Source: Pseudomonadales bacterium (GTDB lineage Bacteria > Pseudomonadota > Gammaproteobacteria > Pseudomonadales > Azotimanducaceae). Taken from it: DNA of 54,305 nt. A program made the position numbers and the translations under genes. A model generated the notes under the pieces. It ran no database searches and was not told the DNA's origin. It was given only the letters and a program-made list of their open reading frames with translations. Where the stretch lies: the NCBI GenBank assembly GCA_028277965.1, contig JANQFF010000276.1, positions 1 to 54,305 on the forward strand, written 5' to 3'. Below, in pieces: positions 17,150 through 25,279 of this stretch. Numbering within the stretch: the first letter of the stretch is position 1; every line of letters begins with the position of its first letter.

Positions 17150-17819
17150 TTGCACCCATCAGAAGATCCGGTCGGTCGACAAACGCTTCTTTGAGTTTGC
17201 TGAGGTCTTCGAGGGTTGTGACACCCCCTGATGCAATGACCGGGACCCCGGACTCGACAGCCAGCCTCAGCGTTGCCGGGATGTTGAGCCCACTCATCAT
17301 CCCATCACGATCGATATCGGTGTAAACAATACCGGCTATCGGGAGCTTCTGCGCTTCACGAGCAAGATCGACAGCATCCAGTGTCGAGGTCTTGTCCCAT
17401 CCTTCTGTGGCTACCTTTCCATCTCTTGCATCGAGCCCAAAGATAATCTGCTCCGGGTATCGTTCTGCGGCTTCCGCGAGGAAACCCGGGTCCTCAATCG
17501 CACGCGTGCCGATGATGGCAGCACTTACACCTGCTTCGACGTATCCCTGAATGACCTCGTGTGAGCGAATACCTCCACCAACCTGGACGGGCACGTCACC
17601 CATCTGCGCAACCATGTCACGGATGAGTTCCGCATTGCGCGGAACGCCTGCAAATGCACCATCGAGATCGACAATGTGTAATCGACGACAGCCAAGATCC
17701 CGCCAGTGGGCAGCCATGTTGACAGGATCATCAGAAAAAACTGTCGTGTCCGCCATGCGCCCCTGACGCAGGCGCACACATTTGCCTTCCTTGAGGTCAA
17801 TTGCGGGGATGAGAATCAT
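17082..17819 (-). CDS. hisA: ProFAR isomerase HisA
   Basis: HisA carries out the fourth step of histidine synthesis, an Amadori rearrangement of ProFAR to PRFAR, in a TIM barrel. The 245-residue protein starts MILIPAIDLKEGKCVRLRQG (catalytic Asp8), with HIVDLDGAFAG, QVGGGIR and later YTDIDRDGMMSG (second catalytic Asp) and ASGGV phosphate loops. ATG follows the hisB stop after 35 bases. hisH and hisF are not next to it. Confidence 0.97.
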   Translation of the reverse strand: MILIPAIDLKEGKCVRLRQGRMADTTVFSDDPVNMAAHWRDLGCRRLHIVDLDGAFAGVPRNAELIRDMVAQMGDVPVQVGGGIRSHEVIQGYVEAGVSAAIIGTRAIEDPGFLAEAAERYPEQIIFGLDARDGKVATEGWDKTSTLDAVDLAREAQKLPIAGIVYTDIDRDGMMSGLNIPATLRLAVESGVPVIASGGVTTLEDLSKLKEAFVDRPDLLMGAITGRAIYEGTLDLQAGQALLDA

Positions 17820-17854
17820 CTGATCGAGCCTCGATTACTCATCGACAATCCAGG

Positions 17855-18460
17855 TCAGAGACTACCTTTTGTCGATGGCACAGTTCCGGACATTCGGGGG
17901 TCAGGCGCGACCGCCATGCGCAGCGCCCGGCCAAATGCCTTGAACAGGGTTTCCGCCTGGTGGTGGGCGTTGATGCCTTTCAGGTTATCGAGGTGCAGCG
18001 TGACCATCGCGTGGTTCACAAAACCCTGGAAAAACTCCCGGAGGAGATCCACATCGAAATCACCCACTCTTGGCCTTGTATAAGCCACATCGTGGAAAAG
18101 TCCCGGCCTTCCGGACAGGTCGATGACCACTCTCGACAGCGCTTCATCCAACGGAACATAGGCGTGTCCATAACGAACGATACCCGCTTTGTCGCTGACT
18201 GCCTCGTTGAAAGCCTGACCGAAAACAATGCCAACGTCCTCGACCGTGTGGTGAGCGTCCACTTCAAGGTCACCTTTGGCCTCGAGTTGGATGTCGATGA
18301 GTCCGTGCCGCGAAACCTGCGTCAGCATATGCTCAAAAAAGGGCAGCCCCGTCGACACATGGCACTCACCTGTCCCGTCAAGATTGATGGTCATTTCAAT
18401 CTGGGTTTCCGCGGTATTCCGACTGACGGTTGCCGTGCGTGCCTGACTCATGCCTGCCAT
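17855..18460 (-). CDS. hisB: Imidazoleglycerol-phosphate dehydratase HisB
   Basis: HisB dehydrates imidazoleglycerol phosphate, step six of histidine synthesis. It is a 201-residue monofunctional enzyme without a phosphatase domain. Metal-binding repeats are clear: [33 protein letters not shown] and [17 protein letters not shown]. The start is ATG 18460 with AAGGA upstream; an internal ATG at 18451 is the alternative. It is the first gene of a two-gene hisBA unit. Confidence 0.97.
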   Translation of the reverse strand: MAGMSQARTATVSRNTAETQIEMTINLDGTGECHVSTGLPFFEHMLTQVSRHGLIDIQLEAKGDLEVDAHHTVEDVGIVFGQAFNEAVSDKAGIVRYGHAYVPLDEALSRVVIDLSGRPGLFHDVAYTRPRVGDFDVDLLREFFQGFVNHAMVTLHLDNLKGINAHHQAETLFKAFGRALRMAVAPDPRMSGTVPSTKGSL

Positions 18461-18512
18461 TCTGTGTGGTCCTTAAACGAGCGCGGATTCTAGTGGGTCG
18501 ATCGTTGGATTA

Positions 18513-18899
18513 CTACAAACGATCCAGCAGGCTGCCATGCGGGAGATATCGATTTGTCGTATGGCTTTTGATCCAGGCGCCCAGTTCTTTCGTATACGCT
18601 TCTCTTTCTTTGAGTATACGAACCAGGGCGATCACGGGAGATTTGTCACCCGCCTGCCAGCCCGCATACCGCATTTCTCCGAGTGTGAACACGCGGATGA
18701 GCCGCACGACCTCATCGTCACCAAATTTCTCCGCAGCCTCAGCCCACTGTGGATGGGTTGCGTACTTTCCAAACTCCATGGCGTCATGGTCGCTCAGTTC
18801 CAGAGCATCTGAACTGGTATTCAGCGCAAGCAGCCGCCCAGGCAGTTCAGGCGGTATTGGCGCCTTTTCGGCGCTGGGATCAAAAGAATTGACAGTCAT
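18513..18899 (-). CDS. Conserved hypothetical protein, likely helical and soluble
   Basis: This 128-residue, acidic, mostly helical protein has no signal or membrane segment. FGKYATHPQWAEAAEKFGDDEVVRLIRVFTLGEMRYAGW is its best-conserved-looking stretch. I do not recognise a named family. It lies upstream of hisB on the same strand, separated by a 52-base gap, so it may be cotranscribed with hisBA. Confidence 0.75.
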   Translation of the reverse strand: MTVNSFDPSAEKAPIPPELPGRLLALNTSSDALELSDHDAMEFGKYATHPQWAEAAEKFGDDEVVRLIRVFTLGEMRYAGWQAGDKSPVIALVRILKEREAYTKELGAWIKSHTTNRYLPHGSLLDRL

Positions 18900-19026
18900 C
18901 AGGTAATTGTTTCTATAACCTTTTCGCGTAAAACGGTCTTTACAATCCCCCTATATCGCAAAATCAGCAAATATGATGCAATTTACTTGACGCTTCCTAA
19001 GCCGTGCATGCCGGGGGTCCACAAAC

Positions 19027-19233
19027 GTGGATGAAAGAATATATCAGGGTGACGACAACGCATGGTACTACCATGTCCGTGGGCACCAGGTCATGGGCCC
19101 GTTTGAGACCCTCGGCGATGCAGAAAAGTCCCTGGCAAAACAGATGAAAATCTGGGGCGCTACTGCACCGAGACCGCGAAGAGCATGGCGCAAACTGCGC
19201 ATGTTCCGCCGTTCAGCTTCCCGTCAGAGTTAA
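19027..19233 (+). CDS. Short conserved protein, possibly DUF6316-like
   Basis: The product is 68 residues, starting at GTG. NAWYYHVRGHQVMGPFETLGDAEKSLA has the look of a small beta-beta-alpha fold with aromatic residues, seen in short proteins of Pseudomonas relatives, followed by a very basic tail (about 48-68). The family name is given from memory only. It stands alone upstream of the AsmA gene. Confidence 0.6.
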   Translation: MDERIYQGDDNAWYYHVRGHQVMGPFETLGDAEKSLAKQMKIWGATAPRPRRAWRKLRMFRRSASRQS

Positions 19234-19280
19234 CCACTATACTAGCAACCTCTTGTCCAGGTTCTGACACGGGGTAAAAG

Positions 19281-20804
19281 TTGGCTGTCATTTTTCGCGT
19301 TCTGGGTTGGCTTCTGGCAGCTATCGCTGCAGTTGTCCTTGGCGCGCTGTTCTGGATAGACGATCCAAATCGCCTCAAACCCGAACTCGAGGATCTGATC
19401 GAGACTTACACCAACTTCACCGTCACGTTTAACGGCGATCTGGCGTGGCAATTGTTCCCACCCCTGGTCCTCGAGATGCAAAACGTCTCGATTACAGATG
19501 GCGATACAACCGTTGATGCCGCACGGGTGGATCTCAACCTCGACCTGTCCGGGCTCTGGCAGAGTATCGACGAGTGGCGAATTCAAGAGCTCTCGCTGGT
19601 GAGTGCCACTGTCACCACCAGAGACAGCGAATCCCACATCAAGACACTGGCACTCGAGGACTTTGCATTCCGGGAACCCGCACCCCTGTCGGTTTCAGGT
19701 TCGTACAACAGCAACACCGAGAACCCGGTTCCTTTCGAGCTGACGAGCCTCGTGACTTACATTCCGGTCAGCCCGGATCAGACCGAACACATCAACCTGG
19801 AAGATCTGGCATTTACCTCAAACGAAGCAGCAGGGATCTGTCAGATCGACCTGCGTGAAAATCCGTCCGCTCCTGCAGAACTCCCTGTCCAGGGACCTGA
19901 CGCCATCCTGCCCATCGATACCCTCCTGACATATGACATCATGGCGGACTGCACCCTGGACCGCCTGAACCTCGGCACTGAGACATTCAACGAAGCTTAC
20001 GTCGACCTCACCAACGTCGGCGGCAAGATCAATTCGCATCTCAGGGTCGACGACTTCCTCGGAGGAAAGCTGGTGACCGACCTTGACATAGACGTCACCC
20101 AAAAGGAGCCGACATGGACCGTGGCCCCCGACATATCGGATGTCGACAGCAAACGCCTGCTTAACTGGACCGACCAGCGCCTTGGCCTGATCGCGCCTTT
20201 AGCACTGAACAGCAAGCTGGTCATGAGAGGAAACACACAGGCAAGTCTCGTGCAAAGCATACGCGCCACCAGCGAATTCGACGGCGGCCAGGGCGAAATC
20301 AACATCACCAAGATTAAAGAACAACTCGCCCGCATTGCTGTTCTCACGCGCCGCTCTGAACAGGTCGAACGCTGGCCCGACATGTGGCAATACAAGCACT
20401 TCACCGGACGCTGGAAAACCGAGGGTGCCAACCAGGAGTTGAGGTTTGCCCTCGATAACATGAACGTCGACGCCGAAGGAACTTATGACTACCTGAACGA
20501 CAGCATCGACATGCTTGCAGAAGTCACCATCCTTGAGACAACCGAAGACAGTCCTTTCAAAATCAACGAGACACTCCAGGGTACCCCTATCCCGATACGC
20601 TGCCGGGGTCTGGCCTCTGACCCGAAATGTCGCCTGGACGAACACGCAGCCCGCAATCTCATCGCCGGAGCCCTGCGCAATGACAACGAGTCAGGACTGC
20701 GCCAGAAACTCGAGAAGAAAATCGACGAAGAGGTGCCGGAAGAATACCGCGACGCTGCACGCGATCTCCTCGACCTGATAGGACGCGCGCTGGAGAATCG
20801 CTAA
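19281..20804 (+). CDS. asmA: AsmA-family envelope protein
   Basis: This 507-residue protein has one N-terminal membrane anchor (about 5-24) and a long periplasmic beta-rich body. AsmA-like proteins are thought to bridge the envelope and move phospholipids towards the outer membrane. AsmA traits are the start IFRVLGWLLAAIAAVVLGALF, FNGDLAWQLFPPLVLEMQNVSI early on, and the later LLNWTDQRLGLIAPLALNSKL core. The start codon is TTG 19281 with GGGG upstream. mutY begins 9 bases after its stop, the asmA-mutY order known in pseudomonads. Confidence 0.88.
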   Translation: MAVIFRVLGWLLAAIAAVVLGALFWIDDPNRLKPELEDLIETYTNFTVTFNGDLAWQLFPPLVLEMQNVSITDGDTTVDAARVDLNLDLSGLWQSIDEWRIQELSLVSATVTTRDSESHIKTLALEDFAFREPAPLSVSGSYNSNTENPVPFELTSLVTYIPVSPDQTEHINLEDLAFTSNEAAGICQIDLRENPSAPAELPVQGPDAILPIDTLLTYDIMADCTLDRLNLGTETFNEAYVDLTNVGGKINSHLRVDDFLGGKLVTDLDIDVTQKEPTWTVAPDISDVDSKRLLNWTDQRLGLIAPLALNSKLVMRGNTQASLVQSIRATSEFDGGQGEINITKIKEQLARIAVLTRRSEQVERWPDMWQYKHFTGRWKTEGANQELRFALDNMNVDAEGTYDYLNDSIDMLAEVTILETTEDSPFKINETLQGTPIPIRCRGLASDPKCRLDEHAARNLIAGALRNDNESGLRQKLEKKIDEEVPEEYRDAARDLLDLIGRALENR

Positions 20805-20813
20805 ACTGACCGG

Positions 20814-21878
20814 ATGGACTGGTTTGCGCGGACACTGCTGGAATGGTTCGAGTCGTTTGGGCGCAAGGACCTGCCCTGGCAGCTGAACATAAATCCTTAC
20901 CGTGTATGGGTCAGCGAAATCATGCTGCAGCAGACCCAGGTGACGACCGTCATTCCGTATTTCGAGCGTTTCATGGAGCGGTTCCCCACGGTGGATACGC
21001 TCGCCAACGCAGATCTCGACGACGTTCTCCATCTATGGACCGGGCTTGGATACTACGCCCGCGGAAGGAACCTCCATCGCGCAGCGTCGATGATCGTTGA
21101 CGAACACGATAGTCATCTACCCAACGACCAGGCAGCTTTGGAAGCCCTCCCCGGTATAGGTCGGTCGACCGCAGCCGCGATCAGAGCAATCGCTTACCAG
21201 GAACAGGCTGCCATTCTCGATGGAAACGTAAAAAGAGTGCTCGCACGCTTTCACGCCGTTGATGGCTATCCGGGTGCAACAGCGGTAACACGACAACTAT
21301 GGGAACTGGCGGAACGACACACTCCAGAGGATCTTCCCAACCACTATACCCAGGCAATCATGGATCTCGGTGCAACTGTGTGCACCCGTTCCAGACCCGC
21401 TTGCGGAAGCTGTCCTCTCGCAGGGCAATGTGAGGCGTTTCAGACCGGGGCGACTCATAGATACCCCGTTCCACGCCCGAAGAAAGACAAACCCATTCGC
21501 CAGGCACGCTTCTTCGTCACAAGTCTCGCGAACGGCGCCACCCTCCTGGAAAAAAACCCGCCAATAGGGGTCTGGGGCGGCTTGTGGGGCCCACCGCAGA
21601 GAGCCCACACCACAAGCGTCGACGAGTTTGTCAACGAAATCGGGGGAGATCCTGCAAAACTCGTTCGCCAGCACGTGGCCCCGAGCTTCCGCCACACCTT
21701 CACCCACTTTCATCTCGACATCGAACCTGTCTACCTCCACCTGGAGGCAGCACCTGCTGCACTCAACGACGGTGACAGTTTCCGCTGGGTGTTCCCAGAC
21801 ATGGAGAATCAAGCCATGGGATTGTCGAAACCGGCGGTTACACTTCTGGAAAGCCTCAAGGCCCCTTTTACAGAATGA
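20814..21878 (+). CDS. mutY: Adenine DNA glycosylase MutY
   Basis: MutY removes adenine mispaired with 8-oxoguanine. The 354-residue protein has the helix-hairpin-helix LPGIGRSTAAAI, catalytic Asp in ILDGNVKRVLAR, Glu in SEIMLQQTQV, and the four-cysteine iron-sulfur loop C-X6-C-X2-C-X5-C (CTRSRPACGSCPLAGQC, about residues 190-206). A NUDIX-like domain follows (GVWGGLWGPPQ), which recognises 8-oxoG. Its stop overlaps the yggX start as ATGA. Confidence 0.97.
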   Translation: MDWFARTLLEWFESFGRKDLPWQLNINPYRVWVSEIMLQQTQVTTVIPYFERFMERFPTVDTLANADLDDVLHLWTGLGYYARGRNLHRAASMIVDEHDSHLPNDQAALEALPGIGRSTAAAIRAIAYQEQAAILDGNVKRVLARFHAVDGYPGATAVTRQLWELAERHTPEDLPNHYTQAIMDLGATVCTRSRPACGSCPLAGQCEAFQTGATHRYPVPRPKKDKPIRQARFFVTSLANGATLLEKNPPIGVWGGLWGPPQRAHTTSVDEFVNEIGGDPAKLVRQHVAPSFRHTFTHFHLDIEPVYLHLEAAPAALNDGDSFRWVFPDMENQAMGLSKPAVTLLESLKAPFTE

Positions 21879-22150
21879 GTCGAACAATAACCTGCACCCG
21901 CTACGGTTCCGATCAGGAAGGTCTTGATAAGCCACCTTTACCCGGTCCCCAGGGTGAGAAAATCTACGAGACCGTCAGCAAACAGGCGTGGCAGGAGTGG
22001 CAGAGCCTGCAGACCATGCTCATCAACGAAAAGCATCTGCGCCTGATCGATCCCGAAGCCCGCAAATACCTGAGCGAGCAGATGTGGAGGTACTTCAACA
22101 ACGAACCCGTCGACCGCGCGGAAGGATATACACCCAGGAATGACAGTTGA
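21875..22150 (+). CDS. yggX: Fe(2+)-trafficking protein YggX
   Basis: This 91-residue protein helps protect iron-sulfur clusters from oxidative damage. It has the family start SRTITCTRYG (conserved Cys7), GLDKPPLPGPQGEKIYE, and KQAWQEWQSLQTMLINEKHLRLID. The 4-base overlap with mutY fits the usual mutY-yggX operon, sensible because MutY carries an iron-sulfur cluster. Confidence 0.96.
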   Translation: MSRTITCTRYGSDQEGLDKPPLPGPQGEKIYETVSKQAWQEWQSLQTMLINEKHLRLIDPEARKYLSEQMWRYFNNEPVDRAEGYTPRNDS

Positions 22151-22218
22151 CGCTGTCCACCTCCCCCGCTTTAATACGCGCCTTCTCGCCTCTAGGCAGT
22201 TTTCACCTCTAGGCACAT

Positions 22219-22294
22219 GGCCAGATAGCTCAGTCGGTAGAGCAGTGGACTGAAAATCCTCGTGTCGGCAGTTCGATTCTGCCTCTGGCCACCA
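22219..22294 (+). tRNA. tRNA-Phe (GAA)
   Basis: A 76-base cloverleaf with encoded CCA: acceptor GGCCAGA pairs with TCTGGCC, D arm AGCTC..GAGC, anticodon GAA in loop CTGAAAA, T arm GGCAG-TTCGATT-CTGCC. The anticodon stem GTGGA/TCCTC carries one T-T mismatch. Its 3' half is duplicated at 36235, marking this tRNA as the insertion site of the downstream island. Confidence 0.97.
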
Positions 22295-22381
22295 TTATTC
22301 CAGCCATCCCTGGCGCAACGCTTTTCAGCTCGACTCACCCCAGGACTCGCATCAACGCTCGGCGCCTGCATGCGCCTTCAA
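22251..22381. repeat. Left attachment-like repeat (tRNA-Phe 3' half and flank)
   Basis: From TGAAAATCCTCG in the anticodon loop through CCATTATTCCAGCC and TTTTCAGCTCGACT to GCATGCGCC, this stretch recurs with differences at 36235-36338. A direct repeat of a tRNA 3' end flanking foreign-looking genes is the classic att signature of an integrated island. Confidence 0.8.
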
Positions 22382-22569
22382 AGACTTAGGGTGATCTCAC
22401 TTTTGGTCTTGGCCGCTGCCTATGGGCATGTGCCCAAAATGTGCCTACTGCCGCCAAATTAGCAAGCTCAGTAACCATAGTCTTTGTGTTTCACCATGGT
22501 GGCGCTAGAGCGGATAGCTTACCTAGACAGTAGTATTGAGTTTGGAGAACTGGAGGAATAACGAATTCA

Positions 22570-22824
22570 ATGATGATAAATCTTGTTTTCTTTGCCTTGG
22601 GGCTTGGGTGGTCTGTTGGATACGCACAGTCAAGTGGACCCGAATTCGTTCTTGAAATCGATGCTCCAGTTGGACGCACCTCCATCAGCTGTGTTGAAGG
22701 GTGTGAATTGTTAGGTATGCGGGACGTGATCAACCCAAACGCTGGAAGGTTGAAAGCGTATTTCTATGAATGTTCGGGCCATCACAGATGTCAAGCGCAA
22801 GTAGGTGGATGGGGAGATGGCTAG
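22570..22824 (+). CDS. Small secreted protein of unknown function
   Basis: The product is 84 residues with a signal peptide (residues 1-19, ending GYAQ) and four cysteines in the mature part (SCVEGCELLG and YECSGHHRCQ), probably two disulfides. GGAGGAATAA lies upstream of the ATG. Low-GC, AT-rich codons compared with the housekeeping genes fit foreign origin. I do not recognise the family. Confidence 0.6.
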   Translation: MMINLVFFALGLGWSVGYAQSSGPEFVLEIDAPVGRTSISCVEGCELLGMRDVINPNAGRLKAYFYECSGHHRCQAQVGGWGDG

Positions 22825-22848
22825 AGAATCCTCGTAAGCCTAGTTGCG

Positions 22849-23253
22849 TTGAGAATCTTTCGTCTCCTGCTTTATCTCCTAGCGCTGCCACCGCTGGCAG
22901 CTTGCGATGATGCAGCGTTTGATAAGTTTGATTCTGCGATCGAAGACTTACTTGTCCTTATCACACAAGCACAGCTCATCAGGGGGTTTAACAAGGAGTG
23001 TTCAGGTAATGAGAAATGCCAAATTCTCGTCGAAGACCAGGCTCCGGCATGTTCAGTCATGGCCCTTCGCGTACTTCAGGCAGGACTAGAGAGGGATGCA
23101 AGTAGAGATTTTGTGGCACTTGTTATGTCGAGCACCCTCTATCGATGCGTGCGCACACCTAATGGAAAAACGCTCATTGATGAGATGAGGGAAGCGCGGC
23201 GGGAAGGTAGAGAGCCGATCCTATCCAGAGCAAGTGGAGCGCCCACTTCGTAA
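22849..23253 (+). CDS. Small putative lipoprotein or secreted protein
   Basis: The product is 134 residues. The N-terminus MRIFRLLLYLLALPPLAACD is a signal peptide with a lipobox-like LAAC (Cys19), so it may be lipid-anchored. The mature part has further cysteines (NKECSGNEKCQI, APACSV, YRCV) and is otherwise helical. The start would be TTG. It follows the previous small secreted gene by 24 bases, and both share the ECSG..[KR]CQ pattern, so they may be related or act together. Confidence 0.55.
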   Translation: MRIFRLLLYLLALPPLAACDDAAFDKFDSAIEDLLVLITQAQLIRGFNKECSGNEKCQILVEDQAPACSVMALRVLQAGLERDASRDFVALVMSSTLYRCVRTPNGKTLIDEMREARREGREPILSRASGAPTS

Positions 23254-23370
23254 GCCCTGGAATCCTGTTAAGTCAGTGGACAAACCACTTGGTATCCAGA
23301 GGGCATGAATATCCTACCCCAATAAATCACCGCCTCCGTTGGGATGACCAAAGGGCACCGCTTCCTATGT

Positions 23371-24165
23371 CTAACCTCTAAGCTTTCCAAGTTTCTCACC
23401 AAACGCTTGCACTAAGTAATCACTGTTAAGACCGTATCGACCCGAAAAGAAGGGAAGAACTGCCAATGTAGTTTTGCCGTTGTTGATCTTGGCGTGATAG
23501 AGCCTGCGTGGGCTTCGATTTAGGTCTGACGATGGGTGGATGTCGAACTGTTGTATCCGGCCAGTGCCGCTTTGCCCAGCGAAACAGGTGAAGAAGTCAA
23601 CCAGGTAGGTCACACCAGTGCACACAATTAAACTCGGGCTATGAGCACTCACTTCTGCGCAAATGGCAGGGAAACGATTGATAAAGCACCAAGTCCGATA
23701 GACTTCCTTTGAAGCCAAACCAGTAAGTGAATCCAACCCGTATTTGTGCCAGAGGGAATCATCGGTGAACCGGAAAGGTATGGGATACAGATTCAACTTA
23801 AAGAGTCGTGCATCCGGACACAATTCCTCCAGCTTAGAATACTCAGAAACCTGGAAGCCATGTATCGCGACGAAAAGCTTCGCAGCCGTCACTCCGAAAC
23901 GATAGTTGTTATGCTCTTTCCAGATGTATTTCGTATCTGGGACATAGGCACCCTTCGAGATTTCTTCTTTAAGCGTGGTTAGATAATACTCACGGACAGC
24001 GGACTCGTACTCCACTTCCGTTTGACCTTTTTCTTTGCCATAGCCCCACTCTATACCGCAAAGCCAAATCGGCGCCTGAGGGTCTCCTCCATCGCACCCC
24101 GAGAGCGAGCAAGCCCATGAGCGGAAATCAGATTCTGTCGTATCAGTCATTCCAGTCCTGCCCAA
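23371..24165 (-). CDS. Hypothetical protein, possibly UDG-superfamily fold
   Basis: The product is up to 264 residues (an internal ATG gives 259), soluble. It starts with WACSLSGCDGGDPQAPIWLCGIEWG, has FRFTDDSLW in the middle, SLIVCTGVTYLVDFF and a C-terminal LPFFSGRYGLNSD. The first and last motifs lie where uracil-DNA glycosylase-like folds have their GxxPG-type and HPS-type loops, but the catalytic residues do not match clearly. This is a guess; the protein is otherwise unrecognised. It is the only minus-strand gene of the island. Confidence 0.6.
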   Translation of the reverse strand: MGRTGMTDTTESDFRSWACSLSGCDGGDPQAPIWLCGIEWGYGKEKGQTEVEYESAVREYYLTTLKEEISKGAYVPDTKYIWKEHNNYRFGVTAAKLFVAIHGFQVSEYSKLEELCPDARLFKLNLYPIPFRFTDDSLWHKYGLDSLTGLASKEVYRTWCFINRFPAICAEVSAHSPSLIVCTGVTYLVDFFTCFAGQSGTGRIQQFDIHPSSDLNRSPRRLYHAKINNGKTTLAVLPFFSGRYGLNSDYLVQAFGEKLGKLRG

Positions 24166-24635
24166 ATTGTTGAGCCTGATTCGAGTACATCAATCACACA
24201 ACCTACCCCTCCTGGTCGGAATCTCATCCGCTCCGGGAGTCATGATGCGCAAAACCGAAGTCATTGCTCGCTGTTTGCTTAGAAGCCACCAAGTACCAAA
24301 TGTCAAACACGCCGAGCTGTTGGTTGCAGATTACTTTGACCAGAAGTTTGATCTGGAGCTGAAGACATCATGACTCGCCAGATCGGCAAGGTGCACGCAA
24401 TTCATATTCCAGCACTCGTTGACGTACTCGACTTCGAGAACATTACAACAACTATCTACCAGGAACAGCCTGAATAAGGCCACTAGTTTAGTTGCGGATC
24501 TGTAACTATCCATAGCAGAGCTTGAACATCCCAATCCCTATTGTTAGGTTGGAGGCTCAGGGAAGGTGTCGGCCGTTTGCAAACGGTTAGCATTAGACTG
24601 TCGTTTTGAGCGACGGGATATACAGGGAGCTGTAG
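24166..24635. other. Intergenic island stretch with possible gene remnants
   Basis: No convincing gene is visible. A 43-codon frame at 24242-24373 (MMRKTEVIARCLLRSHQ..., ending in a stop) reads like part of a protein but has no recognised partner. The stretch after it is AT-rich and full of stops. Confidence 0.4.
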
Positions 24636-24840
24636 TTGTCATTTTCACCACTTCTTTTTGCGGTCCTGATTTTATTCTCGACCGTCCCGGCACTAGCTCA
24701 GGAATGCTTCGAATACCATATCGTCGATACCACCTCACTGAAGCTGATAGGTGGCTGATCGGACCGTAAAGGTGAGTTTCGACGGTGAATGTAATAACAC
24801 GGATTACGAAGCGATTCGCTATATCAGAATCGATGGATAA
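24636..24840 (+). pseudogene. Decayed paralogue of the next small secreted protein
   Basis: A TTG-started frame encodes a signal peptide (SPLLFAVLILFSTVPALAQ) and about 20 mature residues, then stops. In another frame the next bases encode SFDGECNNTDYEAIRYIRIDG before a stop, which resembles the C-terminus of the gene at 24868 (GDDTCGNYNNDTERVRNIRITD). The pattern suggests a shortened, frameshifted copy. Confidence 0.5.
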
Positions 24841-24867
24841 GCAAACCAAGCAAACTGGAGTTAATCA

Positions 24868-25239
24868 ATGGGAAAACTGATTAAAAGACTGGGGTTGGCG
24901 TGCCTTGTTTTGTCAGTGTCGAGTACGGCATACGGCGCAATCGGGCAAGGCACAATTACCACGGTGCGCCCCGACGAGTTACGCGACGGCGTAATCATTA
25001 CAATTGAGGGCACGCTCACTGGCACCCTCACCTGCACAATCCCTTCCTCAACCAATATTACGTTCTTTCTCGACAAAGATCCCCAGCAAAACGTCGATTG
25101 GGAATTGTTCGACGAGATTTTTGCTGTCGCACTAGCCGCGCAAATTGCCGGTAGATCCGTCTATCTGCGTGGTGACGACACGTGTGGGAACTACAACAAC
25201 GATACAGAACGGGTACGCAACATCCGTATCACCGACTAG
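24868..25239 (+). CDS. Small secreted protein of unknown function
   Basis: The product is 123 residues with a clear signal peptide (residues 1-23, ending AYGA) and a mature, mostly beta-stranded part with two cysteines (TLTCTI and DDTCGN) that could pair. GGAGTTAAT precedes the ATG. It lies directly before the large RHS gene on the same strand, 40 bases from that gene's likely start, so the two may be cotranscribed. A broken copy lies just upstream. The family is not recognised. Confidence 0.6.
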   Translation: MGKLIKRLGLACLVLSVSSTAYGAIGQGTITTVRPDELRDGVIITIEGTLTGTLTCTIPSSTNITFFLDKDPQQNVDWELFDEIFAVALAAQIAGRSVYLRGDDTCGNYNNDTERVRNIRITD

Positions 25240-25279
25240 CAAGGATCGCCCAGACAATGACAGGGAAGGAAAACCAGAC

